A stretch of 28,988 nt of DNA from IMG/VR virus record IMGVR_UViG_3300038309_000103, positions 1 to 28,988 of that record. One strand, 5' to 3'. Numbering within the stretch: the stretch's first letter is position 1; each line of letters starts with the position of its first letter. The position numbers were made by a program, and so were the translations under genes. Shown here in pieces: positions 10,301 through 16,816 of this stretch. The notes below the pieces were generated by a model. It worked only from the letters and a program-made list of their open reading frames with translations, searched no databases and had not been told where the DNA came from. Origin of the DNA: a virus.

Positions 10301-12159
10301 GGGTTGGCCTGCGCTACGGCAGCGACCGTGCGCTCCAGGTTATCCTCATCGGTGACCGCCGCTTCGAGCGTGTTGCCCTCGGCGTCCACCGCGTGCACCA
10401 CCTGCTGGGTCTGCTCCGGGTTCAGTTCAGATTTGGGGGTAAAACCCCTGGCACGAGCCAGTGCATCCCCAGTCAGGGGCGTCGCCGGGTCCAACAGCGG
10501 GTCATTTGGGTCGTTGGTCAGATAAAGCGAACCGTCTTCGCTCTCGCGCCGGAAGACTTCGCCATCAAACGCGGCTACAGCGGCCGCCTCATCTCCCCTG
10601 TTCGCCGGAGCCAGCCACACCGACCCTCGACGTTTTGCCCTTGCCTCTAAATCAGAAACAGGATCAGGATCGGTTGCCTCGGGGTTGAAGTTGTGTTCTT
10701 TGCGCTGACGCTCATTGACCTCACGCCGGAGGTTCCGACGCATACCGGCCAACCCTGACACGGTAGCCCCAGTCGTACCGATCGCCCCGCCGAAGATGCC
10801 GCCCCGGATACCCGCATCGAGTACCTGCGTCAAATCCACGTTATCCAGGTCAAGTTCGCGGTTCGGGTCCAGCTCCATGATGCTCAGCTCGTCCATGAAC
10901 TGCTGCAGCATTTCCGTGGTGCCTTCGGCCATGAAACCGACACCACCGGTTTGCATTGCCTTGCCGGCAATGTCGCGAAGCCGTACCACTTTCCCGGCCT
11001 CACGCAGGGTGTCAGCCAGCTCCTTCGCCGCGTCGGCACTGCCGCCCTTCATCACCCGCCGCAGGATAGTCTCCAGAGAGGCCAGTTCCAGGGCTGCTTT
11101 GGCCGAGCCCACCCCCCACGCGTGCAGCAGCGCACCATCAGTGTCTTCCAGCCCTTCGCCAAACTGCTGCTGACGGGTCTCACCAACCATCTGGGCCTCG
11201 ATGGAGGTGCCCATGCCCACGGTGCCTGCCCGCCCCAACAGCACTCCCTTGGCGCTGAATGCCCCCTTGGCTATCTGTCCAGACTTGGCCAGTGCAGCCG
11301 ATCCGGCGAGTTTGCGCATCGCCGCTTTGCCCACACCGGCAACCAACATAGACCCGGCGCCAGTAGCCAGCGCCGCACCAATGTCCACGGCCAGCTGAGG
11401 AGCGTTTTCGATGAGCGTTTCCAGCACATACAGACCGACGCCTTCATAGCCTCCGGCCAACGCTTCTTCATAGTTGGCAATCCGGGCCGGATTCAGGGCC
11501 GCTTCGGTCATATTCCGCAGCATTCCGTCCTCGCCCCATTTCTCCAGGGCGTCGATACCCGTGGTCTTACCCAGCACCTCGGCAAAGCCGTACAGAGAGC
11601 TTTGCAAATTATCCACGCCCCGGCCAAACGCCGCTTCTGCCGCATTGTTACGGTTCATTCCCCGGGTGCGGGTATGAAGCGGTTGAGCGAGGAGGTTTTC
11701 AAAGCGGTTGCGCAGAAAATCCAGGTTCTCCCGGTCAGACTGCTCGACGTACCGGTCCCATTCCGGGCGCACGCGATTGCCAGTGGCCTGGTCGACGACG
11801 CCCAGGTGCATGAAGTTCATGGACTCGCGGTTCGGCGCAGCCAAGCCTCGACGGATCATATCCTGGCCAACGTTACCCTGGTCGTCAACGACATCCACCA
11901 GTTCCCGACCATGGCGGCCAGTAGCCCCGGTGCTCTGTACCTGTGCGCCACTGTCCAGGGCTTGTTGCAGCGCCTGCCGGGCCGGCTCGGCCCCGGGCAT
12001 ATCCACCGGCACTTCGCGCCCGGCCCGCTCCGGGGTATCCCCGTGCCGCAGACGTTGATTACCGTTTGGCCCGTACACCCCATCGCCGTCATATGCCGAC
12101 CCCTCCCGTTTCTCGACGAGGCGTTGCCAGCGGGTCAGGCGATCTTGGTCAATGGGCAT
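4378..12159 (-). CDS. Giant polyvalent virion (ejection-type) protein with SNase-like and HExxH metalloprotease-like domains
   Basis: A 2593-aa protein starting at ATG 12159 with AAAGGA 8 nt upstream. Residues 1-110 carry staphylococcal-nuclease-like signatures: DGDG (24-27), RLRHGDTPE (36-44), GRHGRE (81-86) and MIRRGLA (101-107). Residues about 230-330 are hydrophobic and Ala/Gly-rich. Residues about 600-1700 are charged and partly coiled coil. HELGH at 1775-1779 followed by KEWFAD (Glu1820) is a zinc-metallopeptidase signature. Near residue 2423 NPYMKLIWHLKQF, followed by a hydrophobic segment (about 2470-2495), resembles the LPD38-type region of polyvalent proteins. It lies after two internal-virion candidates, as T7 gp16 and other ejected proteins do. 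The inferred job is entry into the cell with the DNA, perhaps processing itself or host targets. It is preceded by its own terminator. Confidence 0.8.
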   Translation of the reverse strand: MPIDQDRLTRWQRLVEKREGSAYDGDGVYGPNGNQRLRHGDTPERAGREVPVDMPGAEPARQALQQALDSGAQVQSTGATGRHGRELVDVVDDQGNVGQDMIRRGLAAPNRESMNFMHLGVVDQATGNRVRPEWDRYVEQSDRENLDFLRNRFENLLAQPLHTRTRGMNRNNAAEAAFGRGVDNLQSSLYGFAEVLGKTTGIDALEKWGEDGMLRNMTEAALNPARIANYEEALAGGYEGVGLYVLETLIENAPQLAVDIGAALATGAGSMLVAGVGKAAMRKLAGSAALAKSGQIAKGAFSAKGVLLGRAGTVGMGTSIEAQMVGETRQQQFGEGLEDTDGALLHAWGVGSAKAALELASLETILRRVMKGGSADAAKELADTLREAGKVVRLRDIAGKAMQTGGVGFMAEGTTEMLQQFMDELSIMELDPNRELDLDNVDLTQVLDAGIRGGIFGGAIGTTGATVSGLAGMRRNLRREVNERQRKEHNFNPEATDPDPVSDLEARAKRRGSVWLAPANRGDEAAAVAAFDGEVFRRESEDGSLYLTNDPNDPLLDPATPLTGDALARARGFTPKSELNPEQTQQVVHAVDAEGNTLEAAVTDEDNLERTVAAVAQANPDADIRVRKPEDVLAERQARRQAERGSLDGLAREQADAQVPEFTLDTAVLGDLGQSPAREAQAKRRAPSEPGTPAASVYNAEGKLRPVDELMADLQAGRLDVAELNETLNRLGIDPARFQKTVVPVDRERTREAIRKALSRNKKLAAKYARTPHGTSFELADRAVAELDNASDAEWRKAAKDAGVELVRNEALMEGGRKYLMPRLKAKLRGDLPKPVLARAVRRYVGEGGSVNSLINRLPDMDDNSLIGLAEVLGAKVNDLTEQGEKTLDDVRGLFRELDDRAKKMRTNFVSQTQLEEEIPFGLEAQAPQTGNRVLDRQIQAEKQSRRAPTAEEAAEAEAEAEAEARTLNPARRAFITQSVRDLSVIQRLAGLVGLGLDTGALESAYWARHWPHQTEHLAAPVALLQFRSDIDAIRNAANPADIEQRLRHLIRYMTVQFEIPLDQESRAEEQLAEGLRLLAANHRNNPEQAIIDALSENLLIGDVATEIESELRNAYSNSGTPQAESYPSAQERDPQEQSDLVFYRTVNQATLKLPQFLEARSEALPPEQWSEAEKDYQQIRGQFMADPVAFDTQYRDRLLTRLAELNAATFTNELTQFTTEGEARARTYTNKARGQNLLLIEYSGMTGPVFKLVDAVTLANYAKDRHPVTAAEAITNLESNLARLAQGPESSHLERMKAAGLPQVADDIVVWFDPDGAPVTAGEARTQREQGKARRSKTAEAAALRDQASEELQQLEDLIELTLSQMRSVAEDAGDAETVAALADITANVNTTWYEQREARRSGTKRIETRLQQARIELREARDHLEEFQNRMASGPTRLTQRDQERILKRRHDRVAEAEARLRSLRDEEVSANRRSIDDEKATRDQVARLIAVDFGHGVIGSLKSLLDQRLSLLGKIKRLSAAVQDGAGEMTTSLRGWQAELADRQADSRNDIDEEGFDRQMAEMASSGESSLQIEGELYEEADGFVPDPMDQSVFRNERGAELSEVEAAVAFEAEQLAESESRFVRLSAPMRGMQLPLDAGLTEVQAEQPQAPRPRKAKKNFTGTKVRGRAAKRQSFQALAGFTRRLLLQVSKGMKGEQRTRFLQTPITLVETGDLAELERIARDAGHLVTPKELAKLAARPGYINLGPTVVISMDALQPGTNPAEWSLVFGHELGHMLYDQSWHLLPEAERNALFDLYQADHGWSYNGKEGFTGFKEWFADQMSAAIAKDVTGDRRSQYLDAKGVLGKALRFVIDNLKRMWDAIQSDKAVRRLSRFKLNLKFDEFARRILRGEMPLSHRYNVGSPVTMHYTPDEKPLPPSGVDSRIKRTLKGMLRPTGLYRSVIGRIRSANPELAGMLFQSANQTRVGQGSYEQKRNTLANSWAAHLQRAFDQIKKGRGQQAAVDQAYTEMREGKDTEGARILRKTIDTLLKDAQRQGWSSGQFMNGFTPYVFDHTAVEAKRGELMAMAKEVLPGATDEELNQQIDRIIEGYGIEELGHEPMGPGKPVGTHEAARTLILAIGPEKLAEAGFLLDKGFGMLQHLAAGLAKRTAWESTFGGYVTKDGKYLASLQASAQRAVQAGEQLYYDPNIKYKEALRAIEGEKGVSAAREVKDLVSGALGHNNLGVNKWARKSQEWATGVINLMILGFSGVASIPEPAIAAIRAGFGFNDIVQSLRNYSEAKHFAHAIGAAMTTGAEQAMRESMGEGYQSGILSKANNLFFTVNGQQFITRLSRTVGTAIGMHYVLKAAADGDYASLAKLGLTPEQVLQWNRLGRPPFAPDMEGPNAELARTVSAGISQFVNEGTLNPNKFQATNWGNNPYMKLIWHLKQFLWTFGDTVLMGVGRQIQQQVRQAQAEGYSLTMGAMMSLGTPMLAMALMMPLAMLSLGLRGLLAGQDRFDEDWDELVVELTRKTGAFAQWDLLYGLWQAHDWDQGLAGYAGAVTPALSVTQQILAIDNGQVDVSRSLENLKGMAPLVGQFKGVWQWLLE

Positions 12160-12176
12160 AAGAATGGTCCTTTACG

Positions 12177-12203
12177 AAAAAGCGCACAGTGTTGACTGTG
12201 CGC
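12177..12203 (-). terminator. Intrinsic terminator upstream of the giant-protein gene
   Basis: On the minus strand GCGCACAGT-CAAC-ACTGTGCGC forms a perfect 9-bp stem with a 4-nt loop, followed by TTTTT (12177-12181). It sits between the 606-aa gene and the giant-protein gene, so it should reduce expression of the giant ejection and tail genes relative to the genes upstream. A TATAAT lies directly upstream at 12204-12209, but no good -35 was found. Confidence 0.8.
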
Positions 12204-12231
12204 ATTATATCAGAGCCGGTGAAGAAAGCCG

Positions 12232-14052
12232 TCACTTCCTGAGGTTGAGCAACGCCCGTTGAGCCGCCGCACCGGGACTCATGTTCGGGTTGTTGCGCAA
12301 CACCTCGGCCGCCGCTTTCCCTACTGCCGCTTGGGTGTCAGGGTCCATGGCATCGCCATCGCTGTTCAACTGCGCCAACGCCAGCTGCATCACCTGTCCC
12401 AGTCGACCGGCCTCCACACCCTCGGTAAACAGCTGCCATGCCATGGACAGGTTCGGCTCATTACCCACACCGGCCAGGGCCGTAGCATCCAATCCGATTT
12501 TCTGAATTACGCCATGGAGGCGCGGGTCCTTCACCATCGCCTTGAATTGAGGGTCGCTGTTAGCCAGCGTTGTAAGTTGAGAGCGCAGATGCTCGCCGCC
12601 ACGCTTGTCCGCGACCGTCTTCAACTTACCATCTTCGTACACGGTAAAGGTCGCTCCATCGGCGAGAGTATTCGCCAGATTGTTCACGGTCTTGGCAAAA
12701 TCCGCCTGGGCGGCTTCCGGGGTCGTGTCTGACCGGCCTGTGGTCCAGAGGTTGCGGTTCTGTTCGGCGGTATAATTCGCGCCATTGATCGACTCGTTTC
12801 GACGAACCACATCACGCAGGCTACGGGCCGTCTGCTCCACGGCGCTCTGCCAGCTGTTCTGGCGCTGGCCAAGGGTCTCATTCTGGCCGATGGCCTGCAG
12901 GTTCTGGGTCAGTGCCGCCAATTGGCCTTTAAGTACCTGCTCACGCTGGTCCAGCTCGGCCATCTGCTCTTGTTCGACTTCTGTCAGAGTGCTCGGAACA
13001 TTCAGTCCTGTTTCGCCAAACACCCCATTCTGACCGTTCTGGCCCAACGTCCGGCTACCCGCCCGCTGTCGCGACTGAGTCAACGCTTCTCGTTGCGCCT
13101 GCAACTCCGCCAGCTGTGCCTCCAGCGCATCGCCCTCGGCCTGCAGCTCCTCGACTTTGCGCCCCTGGTACTCCTCCGCCACCGGCAGTGCCTGTGGCTT
13201 CGGATCGGCCAGAGCGGTTGCTCGGTCGCGAGCCTGTCCGAGTACCAACCGGTCACGGGCGGAACCGCCCTGCGCACCCCAGCTGGCGGACTGATTGAGC
13301 TTGCCGAGCAGTGCATCATAAATCTGCGCAGCTTCCTCGACCGAGATGACTCGGGGTTCACCATTGGCATCTACGGAGTCGGGGTCGACCCGCAGGGGGC
13401 CTCCAGGCGTACTTTCCTCCATGGCGATGTAGCCGACAAACTTCCCGTTCTCGTAATGGGGTTTCATCAGTGCAATAGAGTCTTCCCCAAACCCGTCCCC
13501 GGTGATCTCGGAGGATGCGGACATGGTAGCAATGGCCGCTGCGTAATCCTTCGGGTTCTGGGCCATTTCGATCCCGGTCGGCATCGAGCCGTCTTCTTTG
13601 ACAAACGTCTGCATCAGCTCCTGGCTGTAGGTAGCGCGCCCCCGAAGCTCTGCGATTTTTTGCAGAAGAGCATCCGTCCGATTCTGCGCGTTGGTCGCAT
13701 CCACCCGACCCTGGGAGGTGGCCTGGTTCTCGGTCAACTGCAGCTGCGCCGTCTCGTTCTGGGTCCTTTGATTCGTGTTCAGGAGCCTGCGGTTTTCGTT
13801 CTCCAGATTCAGTCCTTCCAGTCGTACCGGGTTGGTCTGCTTGTTGAAGTCAACCTCCTGAGACACCAGCTTGGTGAGTGCTTGAAGGCGCCCGATTTGA
13901 GCCTCGTTCAGGTCAATGCGGGAATCGTTCATGCGCACGTTCTCGCCGTGCGTCAGGTCAAATTGGCGAGCGTTCTCCGCCTCGTTCGAGCGCCAGCGGT
14001 AGGCATTGTCGAGGCTGCGGAAAGTATTATTGAACCCTTCACTGAATGCCAC
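12232..14052 (-). CDS. Probable internal virion protein, coiled-coil rich
   Basis: A 606-aa protein starting at GTG 14052, with AGGAGG just upstream; the stop codon of the preceding gene overlaps this ribosome site. The N-terminal 130 residues are helical, Asn/Gln/Glu/Arg-rich and heptad-like (VRMNDSRIDLNEAQIGRLQAL, QLQLTENQATSQGRVD). Residues about 295-400 are again strongly coiled coil (GRKVEELQAEGDALEAQLAE, EQEQMAELDQREQVLKGQL). No signal peptide, membrane helix or catalytic motif is evident. Position between a small gp14-like protein and the giant protein mirrors the internal-core gene order of T7-like phages (gp14, gp15, gp16), so a DNA-ejection core protein is inferred. No homologue was recognised at sequence level. 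Confidence 0.75.
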   Translation of the reverse strand: MAFSEGFNNTFRSLDNAYRWRSNEAENARQFDLTHGENVRMNDSRIDLNEAQIGRLQALTKLVSQEVDFNKQTNPVRLEGLNLENENRRLLNTNQRTQNETAQLQLTENQATSQGRVDATNAQNRTDALLQKIAELRGRATYSQELMQTFVKEDGSMPTGIEMAQNPKDYAAAIATMSASSEITGDGFGEDSIALMKPHYENGKFVGYIAMEESTPGGPLRVDPDSVDANGEPRVISVEEAAQIYDALLGKLNQSASWGAQGGSARDRLVLGQARDRATALADPKPQALPVAEEYQGRKVEELQAEGDALEAQLAELQAQREALTQSRQRAGSRTLGQNGQNGVFGETGLNVPSTLTEVEQEQMAELDQREQVLKGQLAALTQNLQAIGQNETLGQRQNSWQSAVEQTARSLRDVVRRNESINGANYTAEQNRNLWTTGRSDTTPEAAQADFAKTVNNLANTLADGATFTVYEDGKLKTVADKRGGEHLRSQLTTLANSDPQFKAMVKDPRLHGVIQKIGLDATALAGVGNEPNLSMAWQLFTEGVEAGRLGQVMQLALAQLNSDGDAMDPDTQAAVGKAAAEVLRNNPNMSPGAAAQRALLNLRK

Positions 14053-14060
14053 GGTGCCTC

Positions 14061-14561
14061 CTAAATGAACGTGGCCGCCAGCAACCCGGCCCCAAGGCCG
14101 ACGGTCGAAGCAACATTGGATTTGTATTGCTGTTGGGCCGCACTATAGGCGGTGTCTCGGCTCTGCTCGTTCGCGGCTGCAACGCCGAGCCCGCCTTGAG
14201 CCGCATTACGCAAACTGGCCCCCTGGTTCATCAGCGTCTGCAGCGTCTGCAGCTCGCGATCCTGATCGGCGATGATCGCCGAATTCCCGGCGTCCACCTG
14301 GGCCGCGGTCGATGCCAATGAGTCCCGGCGCGCTTGATTCGTGCGCTGAGCGCTGTTGGTCGTCACGCCATAGCGGCTATTATTGCGAGCATCCACTTGC
14401 CCCAGCACCCGCCGGGCCGTCACCGCATCCTTGATCGCGTCCTGCGTGGTATCGATGTCCAGCTGCTCGAACAGGCGCTCCTCGGCGGGAATACCGTAAC
14501 CCTTATATTCCTCGTAGAGCCTGCGGTTGATACTGGCAAGAACGTCGTCGAGTTTGGCCAT
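14061..14561 (-). CDS. Small internal virion protein candidate (T7 gp14-like by position)
   Basis: A 166-aa protein starting at ATG 14561 with AGGA 7 nt upstream. It begins MAKLDDVLASINRRLYEEYK, has a long Ala/Gln/Asn/Arg-rich helical middle, and ends in a short hydrophobic C-terminal segment (about residues 148-166, VASTVGLGAGLLAATFI). A helical soluble body with one apolar segment suits a protein that inserts into a membrane during ejection, as proposed for T7 gp14. The assignment rests on size, composition and gene order only. It sits directly upstream of the coiled-coil protein. Confidence 0.7.
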   Translation of the reverse strand: MAKLDDVLASINRRLYEEYKGYGIPAEERLFEQLDIDTTQDAIKDAVTARRVLGQVDARNNSRYGVTTNSAQRTNQARRDSLASTAAQVDAGNSAIIADQDRELQTLQTLMNQGASLRNAAQGGLGVAAANEQSRDTAYSAAQQQYKSNVASTVGLGAGLLAATFI

Positions 14562-14562
14562 A

Positions 14563-15183
14563 TCAGAGTCCTACCCCGGTAAAGCCGCCTGGCCCCCGAA
14601 CTCCGTTGCCAGTGTCGTAGAGCGTGCGCAAACTGGCACGAGCGCCCATCGGCTTAGTTGCCGCCGGTTGTCCCATGCCGTAGGCCATCGCACCACCTGC
14701 GGCAGAGCCGAGGAAGTCGGTAACCAACAGTCCGTCGGCCACATCCTCCTTCATCTTGCGGATAGACTCCTGCGTGGACAGCTGCGTGGCATTGCCAAGG
14801 CCGGCAATCGCTTCCTGTCCAGCACCGGTGGCCGCATCCATCACGCCCTTGGTCAACCGAATACTGCGCTCGTTGGCACTATTAGTACCACCGGTGAGGC
14901 TGGAACCCAAGGCCCGTGTGCCAGTGCGCGTGGCCGAGGTCAGCTGTCCGTTACTACCCGGTGCGCGAGGTGATCCCATCGCCTGCATCACATCTGCATT
15001 CCCTCGCCCGCGCAATGTCGCCGACTTATCCTGAGTGGACAAGTCATCCAGGCGCCCGGTCAATGGGGCAAAGCGGTCCTGATAACGGTTGAATTGGCTC
15101 TGGGAAATATCCGCCAGCGCGCGATCATTGGCACTTTCTTTGGATTTTTTCGGCTTGCCAAATAGGCCACTCAAAAAGCCCAT
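14563..15183 (-). CDS. Virion-associated protein of unknown function
   Basis: A 206-aa protein that I do not recognise. It begins with a short apolar then very basic stretch (MGFLSGLFGKPKKSKESAND), is rich in Gly, Ser, Thr, Ala and Asn, and has a Gly/Ala-rich segment near residues 155-170 (LGSAAGGAMAYGMGQPA). Low-complexity proteins of this type often lie between adaptor and internal-virion genes in podoviruses. The stop is separated from the next ATG by a single base (TGATATG), indicating translational coupling within the connector/ejection block. A minor structural or ejection role is inferred from neighbours only. Confidence 0.7.
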   Translation of the reverse strand: MGFLSGLFGKPKKSKESANDRALADISQSQFNRYQDRFAPLTGRLDDLSTQDKSATLRGRGNADVMQAMGSPRAPGSNGQLTSATRTGTRALGSSLTGGTNSANERSIRLTKGVMDAATGAGQEAIAGLGNATQLSTQESIRKMKEDVADGLLVTDFLGSAAGGAMAYGMGQPAATKPMGARASLRTLYDTGNGVRGPGGFTGVGL

Positions 15184-15184
15184 G

Positions 15185-15787
15185 TTACAGCCCTCCGTAT
15201 CGAACGGTGCGCGGGCGGCCTTGCTTGCGGTTGTTCACCAGCCGTTTGCCGCGCAGCACCATTGCATCGATCTGAACCGCTAGCAGCTGAGCCAAGTTCG
15301 GATCAAACCACGGCGAACCGGGTTGCCCATACACCTTCACCAGCCCGGCGTTTACCATAGCGGTGCGGAAATCGTGCACCAGCCAATCCGGAATCTCAGT
15401 CGTAGCCGGGGTCGGATACAACCGAACCATCACCCGCAAATTGCCGCGTGGCGTCTTCGGGGTGACCAGCAGCTGGTGGGGCTCATCATTGGTCAGATGG
15501 TAGCCGACCTCGCGGTCCTCGACAATATCCTCTCGGTCCAGCCCTTGCAACTCCTCATTATCCAGCTTGACCCACTCGATTTTTGCCACTCGCGTACCCT
15601 TCGGCAGCCGCAGCAGATACCGGTCGAGATTACTGAACAGCGCTATCGGGGGCAGCTCCTGGACCCACAGATCACTCTCACGGAACAGGTCCTGTACGCC
15701 AAGTTGCAATGCCCGAGTCAGTGCAGCATCTGAAAGGTCCGGGGCCTGAAACAGCATGTCCGGGAGCAGCTCATTCACATAATTCAT
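15185..15787 (-). CDS. Probable head-tail connector/tail tube-type protein
   Basis: A 200-aa protein whose ATG overlaps the stop of the adaptor gene (ATGA). It begins MNYVNELLPDMLFQAPDLSD, an N-terminal helix followed by ALTRALQLGVQDLFRESDLW. It then has beta-rich sequence (DRYLLRLPKGTRVAKIEWVKL, NLRVMVRLYPT) and a C-terminal helical part ending in basic residues. The helical start followed by a beta sandwich and the position after the adaptor recall T7 gp11/gp12-type or P22 gp4/gp10-type connector proteins. The exact family could not be named. No catalytic motif. Confidence 0.65.
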   Translation of the reverse strand: MNYVNELLPDMLFQAPDLSDAALTRALQLGVQDLFRESDLWVQELPPIALFSNLDRYLLRLPKGTRVAKIEWVKLDNEELQGLDREDIVEDREVGYHLTNDEPHQLLVTPKTPRGNLRVMVRLYPTPATTEIPDWLVHDFRTAMVNAGLVKVYGQPGSPWFDPNLAQLLAVQIDAMVLRGKRLVNNRKQGRPRTVRYGGL

Positions 15788-16431
15788 GACTCAGCTCCCA
15801 CCGCTTGTTTGAACAACTCATAATACTGGTTGCTGTTCTGCTGGTTGGCTGCAAAGTCTGCGTCCTTGGCCCAGGCCCGGTGCAACACATAGTAGGTCAG
15901 CGCCGGGGCATAGACGGCATCCACCGGCAGGTCGATATCGTAGCTGGCCAATACCTCCGGGTCATCCCCACTGGCCACAGCGATGGTGTCCGGGGAGACG
16001 GCCACTTCAATCTCGACCGCGCCAGTGCCATCACTCGGCGGATGTACCCAGAACCGGTGCTTCTGAAACTCGTCCAGCACCACATTATTCACCAGCGTCG
16101 CCGGGGTAGCGCTATGCCAATCCCGATCGAAGTTGTCCAGGTGCCGCTTGGTCACCCGGCGAATTGTCCGCTTGGGCACCGTCGTATCCAGCGGGTCCAC
16201 GTTCATCGGTACATCCAGTACCGCATAAACGCCGCTGACCGTCTGGCGCGAACCAGCGGTCAGATTGTGGCTCCGAGTCTCGGAAAACGCCTGCGGACGG
16301 GCCTCCAGCAGTTCCAGAAGCCCATCATTCAGATACCGCATCAGCTCGGACAGTGGCCACCGGCGGTGGTTCCGCTCATCGGTCAGAGCCGTAGCGGCAT
16401 TCAGCAGGATCGTCGAGACCTTAGTCGCCAT
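15784..16431 (-). CDS. Phage adaptor protein (DUF6682-like)
   Basis: A 215-aa protein beginning MATKVSTILLNAATALTDER with RWPLSELMRYLNDGLLELLE. It carries the N-terminal helical pattern of small phage adaptor proteins in which aromatic and Leu residues line a helix before a beta domain (VYAVLDVPMN, VEIEVAVSPDT). The C-terminal helix YAPALTYYVLHRAWAKDADFAANQQNSNQYY is also characteristic, with Ala-Asp-Phe-Ala-Asn before a run of polar residues. Such proteins form the ring under the portal that joins the tail. Its start overlaps the preceding gene by 11 bp and its stop overlaps the next gene. Family name from memory; moderate certainty. Confidence 0.72.
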   Translation of the reverse strand: MATKVSTILLNAATALTDERNHRRWPLSELMRYLNDGLLELLEARPQAFSETRSHNLTAGSRQTVSGVYAVLDVPMNVDPLDTTVPKRTIRRVTKRHLDNFDRDWHSATPATLVNNVVLDEFQKHRFWVHPPSDGTGAVEIEVAVSPDTIAVASGDDPEVLASYDIDLPVDAVYAPALTYYVLHRAWAKDADFAANQQNSNQYYELFKQAVGAES

Positions 16432-16765
16432 TCATTGCATCCCAGACGCGGTCGCGGTCGGCAGCGTCAATATTGCCACCCAGCACCTTCTCGATGCAGC
16501 GCACCTTGGGTTTGCCATCGGCACCGAAGGCTTTGGCGTCGCCCTCATCTTGCAGCACCTGGATCGCACGCTCGATGTCCTCGTCCTCGAACCGGTCGTC
16601 GGGCGGTGGGACCACCTTGCCGCCATCGGCCAACCGGGCACCGGCAGCCAGGCAGGCATCAACCAGGGAGTCACGTACCGGCCGCACCACCCCAGGTTCA
16701 AACCGGGCGGACGGGCCGTTATAAGCGACAAAGAGGGGAATATCAGAAACCATCATCACAGGCAT
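16421..16765 (-). CDS. Small phage protein of unknown function downstream of the capsid gene
   Basis: A 114-aa protein starting at ATG 16765 with AGGAG 6 nt upstream. It is acidic toward the C-terminus (RFEDEDIERAIQVLQDEGDA) and has no membrane segment, signal peptide or recognisable motif. It lies between the capsid gene and the adaptor gene, where small structural or head-completion proteins are common. An internal in-frame ATGATG a few codons in could be an alternative start. It overlaps the adaptor start by 11 bp. Confidence 0.65.
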   Translation of the reverse strand: MPVMMVSDIPLFVAYNGPSARFEPGVVRPVRDSLVDACLAAGARLADGGKVVPPPDDRFEDEDIERAIQVLQDEGDAKAFGADGKPKVRCIEKVLGGNIDAADRDRVWDAMNGD

Positions 16766-16784
16766 GGTGATCTCCTGTTAAGGG

Positions 16785-16808
16785 TGGTGGGGACCGAAGT
16801 CCCCACCA
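16785..16808 (-). terminator. Perfect 10-bp UUCG hairpin after the capsid gene
   Basis: On the minus strand TGGTGGGGAC-TTCG-GTCCCCACCA is a perfect 10-bp stem capped by the ultra-stable C(UUCG)G tetraloop, 8 nt downstream of the capsid stop. No U-tract follows (CCCTTAAC), so it is more likely an RNA-stabilising 3' end, processing signal or weak terminator/attenuator than a strong intrinsic terminator. It would help keep capsid mRNA abundant. Confidence 0.7.
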
Positions 16809-16816
16809 GTCTTCTC

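Noticed and set aside
10951-12195. 414-aa plus-strand ORF antisense to the giant-protein gene
   Set aside because: Composition is that of a GC-rich shadow, no motif or ribosome site, while the opposite strand carries recognisable domains.
12204-12209. TATAAT as promoter of the giant-protein gene
   Set aside because: No acceptable -35 at 16-18 bp, and the start point would fall inside the terminator stem directly downstream.
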